Numbered from the stretch's first letter, positions 26,907-35,957 are shown. The stretch is DNA of 49,046 bases from Candidatus Gastranaerophilales bacterium (GCA_947584965.1 CANPWQ010000010.1:1-49046), one strand, 5' to 3'. A program made the numbers and translations. Notes: generated by a model not told the origin, from the sequence alone.

Positions 26907-28178
26907 ATGAAATCATTAAATGTAGGAATAATAGGTTTTGGCACAGTAGGAACAGGTGTTTGGGAAGTCCTTAAAAATTTTGAGAATATACACGTAAAAA
27001 AAATTGCAGTAAAAAATTTAAACAAAAAAAGAGAAATTGAAAATTTTGACACATCTTTATTAACGGATAATCCTTTTGAAATAACCGAAAATTCCGAGAT
27101 TGATGTTGTAATAGAAGTAGCTGGAGGCACACAGCCTGCTTTTGACATTTTAAAATCCGCCATAAATCACGGAAAACATATCGTTACCGCAAATAAAGAA
27201 TTGCTTGCAAAAAGAGGAAGCGAATTATTCTCGCTTGCTAAAGAAAAGAAAGTAATTATACTTTATGAAGCTGCGGTTGCAGGCGGTATTCCGATTATTA
27301 TGCCGATTAAAACAATACTTTGCGCCAATAAAATAACTAAAATTGCAGCTATTCTCAACGGAACGACAAATTACATTTTAACAAAAATGGCAGAAAAAGA
27401 GCTTTCTTATGAAACAGCACTTAAACAAGCGCAGGAGCTGGGATATGCAGAAACAGACCCGACAGGTGATGTTGAGGGATTTGACGCTGCTTATAAAATC
27501 GCAATTTTATCCACAATTTCTTTTAACAAAAAAATTGACATAAATAAAATTTACCGTGAGGGAATTACTAAAATTACCGCTCAAGATATAAAATCGGCAA
27601 AAGAATTAGGATACAGAATAAAATTAATTGCAATGGGACAGGTTTTGGATAGCGGGAAAATAGATGTAAGAGTTCATCCTATGCTAGTTGCAAAAAAACA
27701 TTTACTTGCAAAAGTAAATAATGCAACTAATTCTATTATGCTTACGGGTAATCCCGTAGGAGATTTAGTTCTTACAGGCGCAGGCGCAGGCGCAAAACCC
27801 ACTGCAAGCAGTGTTGTCGGCGATTTGCTTGTTTTAGCTTCAGAGCTTGAAACCACAAATTCTCCGCTTCCGCAGGCAATATGTAATCACAGTGAAACGG
27901 CAGAGCAAATTGATATCGGAGAAACATATAACGATTACTACATTTCCGTCACTGCAAGCAATAATCCCGGAGCTATCGGTATTATTGGTACTATTTTCGG
28001 ACATAATAATATTAATATTTCAACAATTATGCAAAAAGGAATTAATCAGGATAATACTGCTGAAATTGTTGTTATTACTGAAACGGCAAAAGAAGCGGAT
28101 TTACAAAATGCTTTAAAAGAATTACTTAAATCCACGCGCATTAAAAATATAAACAACCTGTTAAGAGTTATGAATTAG
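26907..28178 (+). CDS. hom: homoserine dehydrogenase
   Basis: NAD(P)-dependent reduction of aspartate semialdehyde to homoserine, the branch point to threonine and methionine. The 423-residue protein has an N-terminal Rossmann fold ([14 protein letters not shown], residues 7-20) and the catalytic domain signatures [26 protein letters not shown] and [17 protein letters not shown]-terminal ACT domain (about 350-423) probably senses threonine. GGAG precedes the ATG. thrC follows 8 nt downstream; no thrB is present here, so homoserine kinase must be encoded elsewhere. Confidence 0.96.
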   Translation: MKSLNVGIIGFGTVGTGVWEVLKNFENIHVKKIAVKNLNKKREIENFDTSLLTDNPFEITENSEIDVVIEVAGGTQPAFDILKSAINHGKHIVTANKELLAKRGSELFSLAKEKKVIILYEAAVAGGIPIIMPIKTILCANKITKIAAILNGTTNYILTKMAEKELSYETALKQAQELGYAETDPTGDVEGFDAAYKIAILSTISFNKKIDINKIYREGITKITAQDIKSAKELGYRIKLIAMGQVLDSGKIDVRVHPMLVAKKHLLAKVNNATNSIMLTGNPVGDLVLTGAGAGAKPTASSVVGDLLVLASELETTNSPLPQAICNHSETAEQIDIGETYNDYYISVTASNNPGAIGIIGTIFGHNNINISTIMQKGINQDNTAEIVVITETAKEADLQNALKELLKSTRIKNINNLLRVMN

Positions 28179-28186
28179 GAGGCTTT

Positions 28187-29272
28187 ATGGAGAAAAATCA
28201 CTATCAGGGTTTAATAAATAAATACAGACAATATCTTCCCGTAACAGACAAAACACCTGTTATTACTTTAAATGAGGGTAATACTCCATTAATAAAAGCT
28301 GATAATCTGGCAAAAAAAATAGGTATAAAAGGAAATGTATACTTAAAATATGAAGGGGCAAATCCTACGGGGAGTTTTAAAGACCGCGGAATGACAATGG
28401 CTGTTACAAAAGCTGTCGAAGACGGTGCCAAAGCTATTATTTGCGCTTCAACAGGTAATACAAGCGCAGCAGCTGCCGCATACGGTGCTAAAGCAGGAGT
28501 CAGAGTTTTCGTTTTAATTCCTGACGGATATATTGCACTTGGTAAACTTTCTCAAGCTATGATGTACGGTGCTGAAATTATTGCTATTCAAGGTAATTTT
28601 GATGAGGCACTTGAAATGGTTATTGAAATTTCAAAAAATTCGCCCATTACCCTTGTTAATTCCGTAAACCCATACAGAATTGAGGGACAAAAAACAGGTG
28701 CTTTTGAAATTATTGAAGCACTTGGCGATGCACCTGATTATCATTTTATACCCGTTGGAAATGCAGGCAACATTACTGCATATTTTAAAGGTTATGAAGA
28801 ATTTTATGCACTTAAAAAATCTTCTCATCTGCCTAAAATGATGGGATACGAAGCACAAGGCGCCGCTGCTATCGTAAGAGGCGAACGCATACTTCACCCC
28901 GAAACTATTGCTACCGCTATCAGAATTGGCAACCCTGCAAGCTGGAAACAGGCAGAACGCGCAAGAGATTTATCTAACGGTACAATTGACTGCGTAACTG
29001 ATGATGAAATTATTGAAGCATACAAACTTATGGCTTCAACAGAGGGTATTTTAGCGGAACCCGGAAGTGCTGCTTCAGTTGCAGGACTTATTAAAGCGCA
29101 CAAATCGGGATTAATTAAAGAAAATTCAACTTCTGTCTGCATATTAACAGGTAATGGTTTAAAAGACCCCGACAGCGCAATTAAATATTCCAATGCTGAA
29201 GTTAAGAAAACAAAAGCCGATTTGCATGAAATATTAAAAGTAATTGATTTGTCCGAGAAAATTTCGCGATAA
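28187..29272 (+). CDS. thrC: threonine synthase
   Basis: PLP enzyme converting O-phosphohomoserine to threonine. The 361-residue length fits the short bacterial class. The PLP lysine is Lys65 in GSFKDRGM. The phosphate-binding Gly loop ([11 protein letters not shown]), the substrate loop [17 protein letters not shown] and the C-terminal [11 protein letters not shown] are intact. A textbook AGGAGG lies 5 nt before its ATG, and it is co-transcribed with hom. An unusual GCGA-rich structured stretch lies between its stop and the convergent atpC. Confidence 0.96.
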   Translation: MEKNHYQGLINKYRQYLPVTDKTPVITLNEGNTPLIKADNLAKKIGIKGNVYLKYEGANPTGSFKDRGMTMAVTKAVEDGAKAIICASTGNTSAAAAAYGAKAGVRVFVLIPDGYIALGKLSQAMMYGAEIIAIQGNFDEALEMVIEISKNSPITLVNSVNPYRIEGQKTGAFEIIEALGDAPDYHFIPVGNAGNITAYFKGYEEFYALKKSSHLPKMMGYEAQGAAAIVRGERILHPETIATAIRIGNPASWKQAERARDLSNGTIDCVTDDEIIEAYKLMASTEGILAEPGSAASVAGLIKAHKSGLIKENSTSVCILTGNGLKDPDSAIKYSNAEVKKTKADLHEILKVIDLSEKISR

Positions 29273-29277
29273 GGAAC

Positions 29278-29352
29278 TTGAGCGAAATTTTAGAGTGGCA
29301 ACTTTAAAAGGTGAGCACTTGTACGGCGACGATGAGTCGGCGGCAAAGTGCG
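29278..29352. other. GCGA-rich structured intergenic element
   Basis: Short G-rich patch between convergent thrC and atpC. GCACTT (29315-29320) can pair with AAGTGC (29346-29351), enclosing an inner CGAC-GATGA-GTCG hairpin. Composition (GAGCGAAATTT, GGCGACGATGAG) resembles the repeat island at 40021-40569 and is unlike neighbouring intergenic DNA. It could act as a terminator or be a remnant repeat. Confidence 0.4.
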
Positions 29353-29371
29353 ACACTGGATTAGATTATAA

Positions 29372-29779
29372 TTAATTCTTAGATGCAGCCTTTAAACGAG
29401 CCATAGCCCTTGCAATAGCAGCATTTGCTATTTTTATATCTCGCTGAGTTTTAGCGCTGCTAAGCTGTGCTTCCGCACGTTCTTTAGCGAGTTTTGCACG
29501 AGCAGTATCTATATCATTTCCGCGCTCTGCAGCTTCGGTTAATATTATTGCGTCATTTCCCTTAAACTGAAAAGCTCCGCCCATTATTGAAAAAGTTATT
29601 TCTTCACCATTTTTGATAACTTTTGCCGTATCAATATCCAAAGCAGACATAAAAGGTATATGATTCGGCAGTATTCCAAAGCTGCCTTTTACTCCCTGTG
29701 CAATGACAGAATCCACATCATCTTCATACACAATTTTTTCGGGAGTTATTATTTTTATATGTATTTTTTTTTCGCTCAT
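29372..29779 (-). CDS. atpC: ATP synthase F1 epsilon subunit
   Basis: 135-residue central-stalk subunit that regulates ATP hydrolysis. The N-terminal beta-sandwich (IKIITPEKIVYEDDVDSVIAQG, then GSFGILPNHIPFMSALD) is typical. The C-terminal two-helix hairpin (about 88-133, Ala- and Arg-rich) is full length, so the inhibitory arm is present. It starts 9 nt after atpD. No other ATP synthase gene adjoins, matching the separate beta-epsilon transcript known from cyanobacteria. Confidence 0.95.
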   Translation of the reverse strand: MSEKKIHIKIITPEKIVYEDDVDSVIAQGVKGSFGILPNHIPFMSALDIDTAKVIKNGEEITFSIMGGAFQFKGNDAIILTEAAERGNDIDTARAKLAKERAEAQLSSAKTQRDIKIANAAIARAMARLKAASKN

Positions 29780-29788
29780 TTGTATTGC

Positions 29789-31198
<1,410 letters not shown>

Positions 31199-31230
31199 TC
31201 ACCTTACTTATTCTATGATTTATTGATTAT

Positions 31231-31259
31231 ATTATACAATTTTTATATTAATTTGTAAA
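31231..31259 (-). promoter_or_regulatory. candidate atpD-atpC promoter
   Basis: Minus strand TTTACA (31259-31254), 17-nt spacer, TATAAT (31236-31231). A weaker plus-strand TTGTAA-N17-TATTCT starts at 31253 in the overlapping -35 region and could serve the divergent glycosyltransferase gene. Confidence 0.68.
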
Positions 31260-31340
31260 AAGTCCGTTAGAATTATATTCTTTATTATGTTAAATTTATG
31301 ATAAAATTAAAAAGTTAAAAGTTAAATAAAAAAATATATT

Positions 31341-32255
31341 ATGAATAATAATCAAAAAATCGTAATATTTCCGATTTATTTTAAGAAAGCTCCCATTTTT
31401 AAAAATGAAATTTTTAAACCTATTCAGGCAGGCTGTGCATTAAATGAAATTTATTCGGGGGGGGGGATTTTAACTGATAATACGGGTGATAATATTTCCT
31501 CAAAAAACCCTTATTATGGAGAGTTAACCGCTACTTATTGGATATGGAAAAACTATTTAAAAGAAAATCCAAATATAGAATATATCGGATTTTGCCATTA
31601 CAGAAGATTTTTTGATTTTATAAATAAAAAAGTTGAACCATACAGTTTTAAATTAACAGATTATAAATTTTTTACAAATAATTTTTTGGAAAAAAACACT
31701 CCCGATATTATTGAAAAAACTGTTCAAGAATATGATATAATTTTACCAAGACATATTTATAATTTAAAGCAAACAATTTATAATCAATATATATCCAATC
31801 ATCCAAAAGAACTAATTGATAAATTTATTGAAATTGTAAAATCAGATTATCCTGATTACGCGGAGTGCATGAATAATTTTTTAAACGGGCATGAAATGTA
31901 TCTCGCTCTTAATTTTGTCATGAGAAAAGACCTTTTTATAAACTGGTGTAATTGGATTTTTGATATCCTTTTTAAAATAGAAAAAACTACTGATTTAACT
32001 AAATACAAAACTTATAATGAAATTAGAGGTCAAGCATTCGTTGCTGAAAGATTTTTTAATGTTTGGCTTAAATATAATATTGAAAAATACAATCTTAAAA
32101 CTAAAGAAATAAATGCTTATCTTTTAGAAGATTTAAATACTAAAGTTTACCCGTTTTTATTGGGTAAACTTCAAATTGACAATAAAAGAATAATGCTTAA
32201 TATACTTGGAATAAAAATATTTCACTGGCGAAAAAAAGACAAGGACAGTGAATAA
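31341..32255 (+). CDS. DUF4422-type glycosyltransferase with internal G10 tract
   Basis: 304 residues. The opening IVIFPIYFKKAPIF, the AGCALNEI segment, the conserved DNTGDNISSKNPYYGELTAT followed by YWIWKN, and YIGFCHYRRFF near 80-92 are hallmarks of the DUF4422 family. That family comprises small cytosolic glycosyltransferases found in capsule, O-antigen and other surface-glycan loci. Ten G residues at 31457-31466 encode Ser-Gly-Gly-Gly at a loop just before the conserved DNTGDNIS motif. The present length keeps the frame, while gain or loss of one base would stop the protein after about 40-50 residues. No ribosome site is evident before the ATG. Convergent with rubrerythrin, 3 nt away. Confidence 0.85.
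   Translation: MNNNQKIVIFPIYFKKAPIFKNEIFKPIQAGCALNEIYSGGGILTDNTGDNISSKNPYYGELTATYWIWKNYLKENPNIEYIGFCHYRRFFDFINKKVEPYSFKLTDYKFFTNNFLEKNTPDIIEKTVQEYDIILPRHIYNLKQTIYNQYISNHPKELIDKFIEIVKSDYPDYAECMNNFLNGHEMYLALNFVMRKDLFINWCNWIFDILFKIEKTTDLTKYKTYNEIRGQAFVAERFFNVWLKYNIEKYNLKTKEINAYLLEDLNTKVYPFLLGKLQIDNKRIMLNILGIKIFHWRKKDKDSE
31457..31466 (+). repeat. poly-G tract (G10) inside glycosyltransferase gene
   Basis: Ten consecutive G in an AT-rich coding region, in frame, at a poorly conserved loop. A typical substrate for slipped-strand length change. Confidence 0.9.
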
Positions 32256-32258
32256 ATT

Positions 32259-32840
32259 TTATAAACAATCGCATAAAATTTCAAAATAACCTTGTTTTTT
32301 CTCGCATACAGGACATTTAACGGGCGCTGATTTTGCTTCAACTACATGCCCGCAATGAGTACAAACCCATAAAACTTTTTCATCTCTTTTAAAAAGAGCT
32401 TCATCTTTCAAGCGTTGAGCCAATGTTTTATATCTTTCACTATGATGTTTTTCTATGTTCGCAATATTATAAAATGCTTTTGCTATTTCATCAAAACCCT
32501 CATCCTGAGCTATTTTGCTGTATTCAGGATACATTGTTGTATGTTCTTCTTCTTCATATTTTGCCGAACACAGTAAATTTTCCAAAGTAGTACCATTGCA
32601 AGACGGGTATGAAATATTTGTAATTTCAACATCGTCGCCGTCTAAAAATTCGTAATATATTTCAGCGTGTTCTTTTTCGTTGAGTGCGGTTTTTTTAAAT
32701 ATTTCCGATATTTGAATTAATCCCTCTTTTTCTGCCATAGAAGCAAATATGCAGTATCTGTTGCGAGCCATAGATTCACCCGCAAACGCTTTCATTAAAT
32801 TTTCTCTTGTTTTAGTTCCTTTTAATTCTTTTTTTTCCAT
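32259..32840 (-). CDS. rbr: rubrerythrin
   Basis: Peroxide-reducing diiron protein of anaerobes. The ferritin-like four-helix domain (about 10-145) supplies Glu22 and the ExxH pairs Glu55/His58 and Glu130/His133, plus the EEEEH at 96-100. The C-terminal rubredoxin-like domain binds iron via Cys160-X2-Cys163 and Cys176-X2-Cys179 (VCTHCG, CPVC). 193 residues is the normal length. AAAGGAG precedes the ATG. The presence of this gene supports an anaerobic or microaerobic lifestyle. Confidence 0.95.
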   Translation of the reverse strand: MEKKELKGTKTRENLMKAFAGESMARNRYCIFASMAEKEGLIQISEIFKKTALNEKEHAEIYYEFLDGDDVEITNISYPSCNGTTLENLLCSAKYEEEEHTTMYPEYSKIAQDEGFDEIAKAFYNIANIEKHHSERYKTLAQRLKDEALFKRDEKVLWVCTHCGHVVEAKSAPVKCPVCEKKQGYFEILCDCL

Positions 32841-32897
32841 AATTTATCTCCTTTAATAAGATAAATTATTTTAAAACGAATTTAATCACAAAAAATC

Positions 32898-32927
32898 GCC
32901 GTTGCGGCTATTTTATAAGGCAACGGC
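32898..32927 (-). terminator. intrinsic terminator of the NTF2-like gene
   Basis: GCCGTTGC (32898-32905) pairs with GCAACGGC (32920-32927), 8 bp. On the minus strand it is followed by GATTTTTTG, ending transcription from 32960-33337 before rubrerythrin. Confidence 0.82.
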
Positions 32928-32959
32928 AATATATGCAATTATGTTATTTTTAGGGTACA

Positions 32960-33337
32960 TTACGATTTTGACAATGTATCATAAACTTTTGAAACTATTT
33001 TCCATTCGCCGTTTACTTTGTTCATTATCAATAAATCAGTAAATTTATATCCGTGCCAATTATCTTCTATAACTCTGACGGTAGCTATTGTTTTTTCAAG
33101 CATTAATACATCGACTCTTGAAACATAATCATTACCGCAAGCGCCAAAAGTATCAATAGTTTTATAAAATTCTCCAATAGAACCCGATTGATATGTTTGT
33201 TCGTTTAATTGACCAAAAAAGCACGCCTTTTCATAAAAATACGGTTTAACTATTGAGCTGTCGCCTTTTTTTACCGCTTCACAAAATTTTCTTGCAACAT
33301 TTTCAACAGTATTATATTCTTTAATATCATCTCTCAT
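32960..33337 (-). CDS. NTF2-like / SnoaL-like small protein
   Basis: 125 residues with the alpha+beta cone pattern of the NTF2-like superfamily. An N-terminal helix (TVENVARKFCEAVKKGD) is followed by ACFFG and a helix around IGEFYKTID. Then come long strands (YVSRVDVLMLEKTIATVRVIEDN) and FTDLLIMNKVNGEWKIVSKVYD. It resembles putative lumazine-binding or DUF4440-type members, whose roles vary from ligand binding to isomerase activity, so no reaction is assigned. GAGG precedes the ATG. Its promoter (33379-33409) has a close relative at 34490-34520 that carries a G9 tract. Confidence 0.78.
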   Translation of the reverse strand: MRDDIKEYNTVENVARKFCEAVKKGDSSIVKPYFYEKACFFGQLNEQTYQSGSIGEFYKTIDTFGACGNDYVSRVDVLMLEKTIATVRVIEDNWHGYKFTDLLIMNKVNGEWKIVSKVYDTLSKS

Positions 33338-33378
33338 AAAACACCTCTTTTTCTTTATTATTAATTGTAACAGAGTTT

Positions 33379-33409
33379 ATTATACCATTTTTTTCCTAAA
33401 TTAAAGCAA
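33379..33409 (-). promoter_or_regulatory. promoter of NTF2-like gene
   Basis: Minus strand TTGCTT (33409-33404), 19-nt spacer, TATAAT (33384-33379) with an extended TGG before the -10 box. It gives a leader of about 35 nt containing the GAGG ribosome site. Confidence 0.6.
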
Positions 33410-33454
33410 GTTTTAGATGTTTGTAAAAATATTTATATCAAGTTTTAAGTATGT

Positions 33455-33460
33455 TATATT
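33455..33460 (+). promoter_or_regulatory. -10 box placing the radical SAM transcript start at its ATG
   Basis: TATATT with an upstream TGT (extended -10), and TTTATA 17 nt before it. Only 6 nt separate the box from the ATG at 33467, so the mRNA is predicted leaderless. Confidence 0.45.
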
Positions 33461-33466
33461 TTCTAT

Positions 33467-34447
33467 ATGGAAAATAAAAAAATTTGTTCTAAACCTTTTA
33501 CAAAGATTGAAATAGACTCTTATGGGGATGTTTATACCTGCTGCCCTTGTTACATAAAGTACAATAAAATAGGCAATATATGGGATAAAAATGTTAAAAC
33601 TATCGAAGACATTTGGAATTCCAAAGAGGCTAAAGAATTCAGAAGAAAAATTTTAAATAATGATTATTCTTTATGTAATCTTGACATCTGCCGAGAAATT
33701 AGTCTTGAAGAGAATAAAAATTTTTCAGATACTCCGCCTTTGCCTGAATACGTTATGTTGGCGTATGATAAAGAATGTAATATACAATGTATAACTTGCA
33801 GGGATAAAAAAATAAAAAATAGTCTGAAACAAAATTTCATACATAATAAAATCCTTTCCATAATGTTACCACTGTTGCAAAACGCAAAATTAATTACTAT
33901 AAGCGGCTCGGGAGAAGCCTTTTACAGCAGACACAGCAGATTACTTATCAAAAAACTGACAAAAACCAATAAAACAACTAAATTTAATATTTATACTAAC
34001 GGTCTGCTTTTTAATGAAGCAAATTTAAAACAACTTAATTTAATCAACAGAATAGAAAATGTCTGCGTGTCCGTTCATGCTCTTGAACCCGAATTATATA
34101 AAAAAATTATGGTTGGTTCAAATCTTGATGTCGTTCTTAAAAATCTGAATTATATTTCTACATTGTATAGAACGGGACAAATTAAATCGGCAACCATTAA
34201 TTCCGTTATCTCAAATATGAATTACACCGAAATACCTAAACTTATAGAATTAGCAAAAAAATTAGACTTTTATATTTCTTTTTCCATTTTTACTCCATTT
34301 GGAAGTTCTTTAGATAAAAACTATAAAGAATTAGCTATTTGGGAAGAAACACATGAAAATTACAGTAAGTTAAAAAATATATTAAAAACGGCAAGGGAAA
34401 TAAATTATGACAAATGTATTTTTCCGCCCGCATTTAAATCAATTTAA
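33467..34447 (+). CDS. radical SAM protein with N-terminal SPASM-like cysteine domain
   Basis: 326 residues. The first 80 residues form a SPASM-like auxiliary cluster region with Cys7, Cys25, Cys26, Cys28, Cys70 and Cys75 (CSKPFTKIEIDSYGDVYTCC, then IGNIWD and VKTIEDIWNS). The radical SAM core follows with CX3CX2C at Cys104, Cys108 and Cys111 (CNIQCITC). The glycine motif ITISGSGEAF and later barrel strands follow. The order is the reverse of classical SPASM peptide maturases, where the auxiliary domain is C-terminal. Such proteins are known near surface-polysaccharide genes, but the substrate is unknown. No Shine-Dalgarno is present. A terminator hairpin starts at its stop. Confidence 0.82.
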   Translation: MENKKICSKPFTKIEIDSYGDVYTCCPCYIKYNKIGNIWDKNVKTIEDIWNSKEAKEFRRKILNNDYSLCNLDICREISLEENKNFSDTPPLPEYVMLAYDKECNIQCITCRDKKIKNSLKQNFIHNKILSIMLPLLQNAKLITISGSGEAFYSRHSRLLIKKLTKTNKTTKFNIYTNGLLFNEANLKQLNLINRIENVCVSVHALEPELYKKIMVGSNLDVVLKNLNYISTLYRTGQIKSATINSVISNMNYTEIPKLIELAKKLDFYISFSIFTPFGSSLDKNYKELAIWEETHENYSKLKNILKTAREINYDKCIFPPAFKSI

Positions 34448-34478
34448 AAAAGAATTTCCAACTTTGGAAGTTCTTTTT
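34447..34478. terminator. terminator hairpin after the radical SAM gene (works on either strand)
   Basis: About 15 bp of stem (TTCCAA with TTGGAA, extended by AAAGAA with TTCTTT) around a 2-4 nt loop, with T runs on both strands. Confidence 0.75.
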
Positions 34479-34489
34479 GGAAATGTTTC

Positions 34490-34520
34490 ATTATACCATT
34501 TTTACCCCCCCCCGAAGCAA
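34490..34520 (-). promoter_or_regulatory. promoter-like module with a 9-base G tract in its spacer
   Basis: Minus strand TTGCTT (34520-34515), 19-nt spacer containing nine consecutive G (34513-34505), TGG, TATAAT (34495-34490). The 14 bases covering the -10 region are identical to those of the NTF2-like gene promoter at 33379-33392, and both have the same -35 box and the same 19-nt spacer. A transcript would meet the terminator at 34478-34447 after about 35 nt. Its target is unclear. Confidence 0.55.
34505..34513 (+). repeat. poly-C tract (C9)
   Basis: Nine consecutive C in noncoding AT-rich DNA. The 14-mer around it, TACCCCCCCCCGAA, is identical to that of the tract at 41718-41726. Confidence 0.9.
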
Positions 34521-34619
34521 TTTAAGGGAAACAGGAATGTAACAAGATTTTAATATAGAGGTTTAGAATTTTAAAAAACGGGCATTGTAATATTACGTTG
34601 ATTTGTGCCTAAAATTAAT

Positions 34620-34735
34620 TTGAATATAATTATAAATTTTATATAAAACTAAGAATATTTAATGAAGCTGCATAAAAATTGCAGCAGGAATATTTTTGCC
34701 CCTAAAAATACGGTTAAAATCAGTGAATTTTAACC
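34620..34735 (+). promoter_or_regulatory. candidate promoter and structured 5' leader
   Basis: TTGAAT (34620-34625), 16-nt spacer, TATAAA (34642-34647). The resulting leader of about 150 nt contains a 6-bp hairpin (34667-34685) and a 9-bp hairpin (34712-34735). No known riboswitch class was recognised. Confidence 0.4.
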
Positions 34736-34803
34736 ACAATACAGTTACGACGCCCAAAAGACGCCAATATTTTGGTGCAAAAAAACAGAAAGGACTTTTT
34801 ACT

Positions 34804-35298
34804 ATGAATGAAAATAAATTTTTAAATGAATCACCCGAGCAAGTTATTTTAACTCCTAACCCGAGAAAAATTATAATAACTCATGCCTGTGCAAATCGAG
34901 CATACGGACTTTTTGACTCTGAAACAGGCACTCAAGTCACGGGGTTTAAAAAAGGCACAGACGGTAAAGTTGAGTTTACAGGTTTAGACCCAAATAAGCA
35001 CTATGACGTGGGAGCAATTGAAGGTATGGGAGATGAAAAACCTCAATTTGCTATTGCTTGGAATTTACATATGAGAGATGAAACAGACGATATATTAAAA
35101 AATTCAGGAAACTTGCCTGTAATATATCCTGAGGTTTACACTATAAAAGATAACAGCAACAATTCCAACAACATTTTTGATATAGTTGATGATAGAGGCG
35201 AAACGGTCGGGCAAGTTATGAATTTATCTCAGACAGGAGATAAACCTAAATTTGCATATATTCGTACTTTCAAAATAAAAGACGACACTCAAAAATAA
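34804..35298 (+). CDS. protein of unknown function, possible beta-sandwich
   Basis: 164 residues from the ATG at 34804, which follows an AGGA. An in-frame TTG at 34696 would add 36 residues across two hairpins and is disfavoured. No signal peptide or membrane segment. The segment TGFKKGTDGKVEFTGLDPNK and then HYDVGAIEG resembles edge strands of an Ig or fibronectin-like fold, and the C-terminal half alternates short strands and polar loops (NNSNNIFDIVDDRGETVGQV). I do not recognise a family. A long structured leader suggests regulated expression. The candidate ncRNA begins 66 nt after its stop. Confidence 0.65.
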   Translation: MNENKFLNESPEQVILTPNPRKIIITHACANRAYGLFDSETGTQVTGFKKGTDGKVEFTGLDPNKHYDVGAIEGMGDEKPQFAIAWNLHMRDETDDILKNSGNLPVIYPEVYTIKDNSNNSNNIFDIVDDRGETVGQVMNLSQTGDKPKFAYIRTFKIKDDTQK

Positions 35299-35328
35299 CA
35301 AACTTTGGCAGAAATCAAATAAATAAGG

Positions 35329-35357
35329 TTTAAATCGCTTTTAAAATTTGTTATAAT
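35329..35357 (+). promoter_or_regulatory. promoter of the candidate ncRNA
   Basis: TTTAAA (35329-35334), 17-nt spacer, consensus TATAAT (35352-35357). The predicted start, about 35364, coincides with the first paired base of the RNA's closing helix. Confidence 0.65.
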
Positions 35358-35363
35358 ATGTTA

Positions 35364-35456
35364 GGATAGAATAGTTGAACACTCTGGAAAATCGTACCAG
35401 GTGGCATTTAATTGGCCGGGTGATGGGATTTTGCGTCCATCCAACTATTCTATCTT
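35364..35456 (+). ncRNA. candidate structured small RNA, about 93 nt
   Basis: GATAGAATAGTTG (35365-35377) pairs perfectly with CAACTATTCTATC (35442-35454), 13 bp, extendable by a G-U and an A-U pair. Three small hairpins fit inside: CTGG/CCAG, GGC/GCC and GATGG/CCATC, giving a four-way-junction-like fold. A U-rich stretch follows (TTCTTATATATTTTTTG). A consensus promoter starts it precisely at the helix. It is much richer in G and C than its surroundings. I compared it with tRNA, 4.5S/SRP, 6S and common riboswitches from memory and found no match to their conserved cores. Confidence 0.6.
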
Positions 35457-35511
35457 CTTATATATTTTTTGATTTCATTCAACTTTTTTCGCATTCTAAA
35501 AATTAAATAAT

Positions 35512-35541
35512 AAAAGGACTCCCGATTTTGGAAGTCCTTTT
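35512..35541. terminator. intrinsic terminator at the end of the ribosomal operon
   Basis: AAAAGGACT (35512-35520) pairs with AGTCCTTTT (35533-35541), 9 bp, with T runs on both strands. It lies 20 nt beyond the rpsI stop on the minus strand. Confidence 0.82.
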
Positions 35542-35561
35542 TGAATATATTTGGAAAAATA

Positions 35562-35957
35562 TTAACGTTTTGAGAATTGAAATCTTTTTCTTGCTCTCTT
35601 GCGTCCGTATTTTTTACGTTCTTTAACTCTTGCGTCACGGGTTAATAAACCTTCTGATTTTAAAACGGTTTTGTATTCTTCATTAACTTTTAATAAAGCT
35701 CTAGAAATACCGTGTTTTATAGCACCTGCTTGAGCAGTTACGCCGCCGCCTACCGTTTTAACTCTTACATCATATTTTTCTTGGTTATCCGTTAGCGCTA
35801 AAGGTCTATAAACCATCATTTCTAATGCTGCACGGTTACCAAAATAATCTTTAAATGTTTTACCGTTAACAAAAACTCTGCCTTTACCTTTTACTAATTT
35901 TACAACGGCAATTGCGGTTTTTCTTCTTCCTGTTGCCATAATTTCTTTATCTGCCAT
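35562..35957 (-). CDS. rpsI: 30S ribosomal protein S9
   Basis: 131-residue small-subunit protein whose C-terminal tail reaches the P-site tRNA anticodon. Clear hallmarks are the opening ATGRRKTAIAVV, GGGVTAQAGAIKHGISRAL and the basic ending KKYGRKRARKRFQFSKR. The ATG at 35957 overlaps the rplM stop by one base (TAATG); a second ATG six codons later would also give a family-like start. Last gene of the ribosomal operon, followed by a terminator. Confidence 0.97.
   Translation of the reverse strand: MADKEIMATGRRKTAIAVVKLVKGKGRVFVNGKTFKDYFGNRAALEMMVYRPLALTDNQEKYDVRVKTVGGGVTAQAGAIKHGISRALLKVNEEYKTVLKSEGLLTRDARVKERKKYGRKRARKRFQFSKR

Larger units (their letters stand above)
34448..34803. other. 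356-bp intergenic region: terminator, G-tract promoter module, structured leader
   Basis: Left to right it holds the terminator hairpin, the C9/G9 promoter-like module and AT-rich DNA. A plus-strand TTGAAT-N16-TATAAA (34620-34647) follows, then two hairpins in the predicted leader of the next gene: GCTGCA/TGCAGC (34667-34685) and GGTTAAAAT/ATTTTAACC (34712-34735). No gene is supported here. Confidence 0.6.

Noticed and set aside
34483-34554. 23-codon frame running through the C9 tract
   Set aside because: Very short, no ribosome site, and the tract is better explained as the spacer of a minus-strand promoter-like module.
34696-34803. 36-residue N-terminal extension of the unknown gene from a TTG
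   Set aside because: It crosses two perfect hairpins, and the ATG at 34804 has a better ribosome site.
35364-35456. tRNA, SRP RNA or integron attC identity for the structured RNA
   Set aside because: No T-loop or acceptor features, no GGAAGCAGC-type SRP core, and the end motifs do not match attC core sites.
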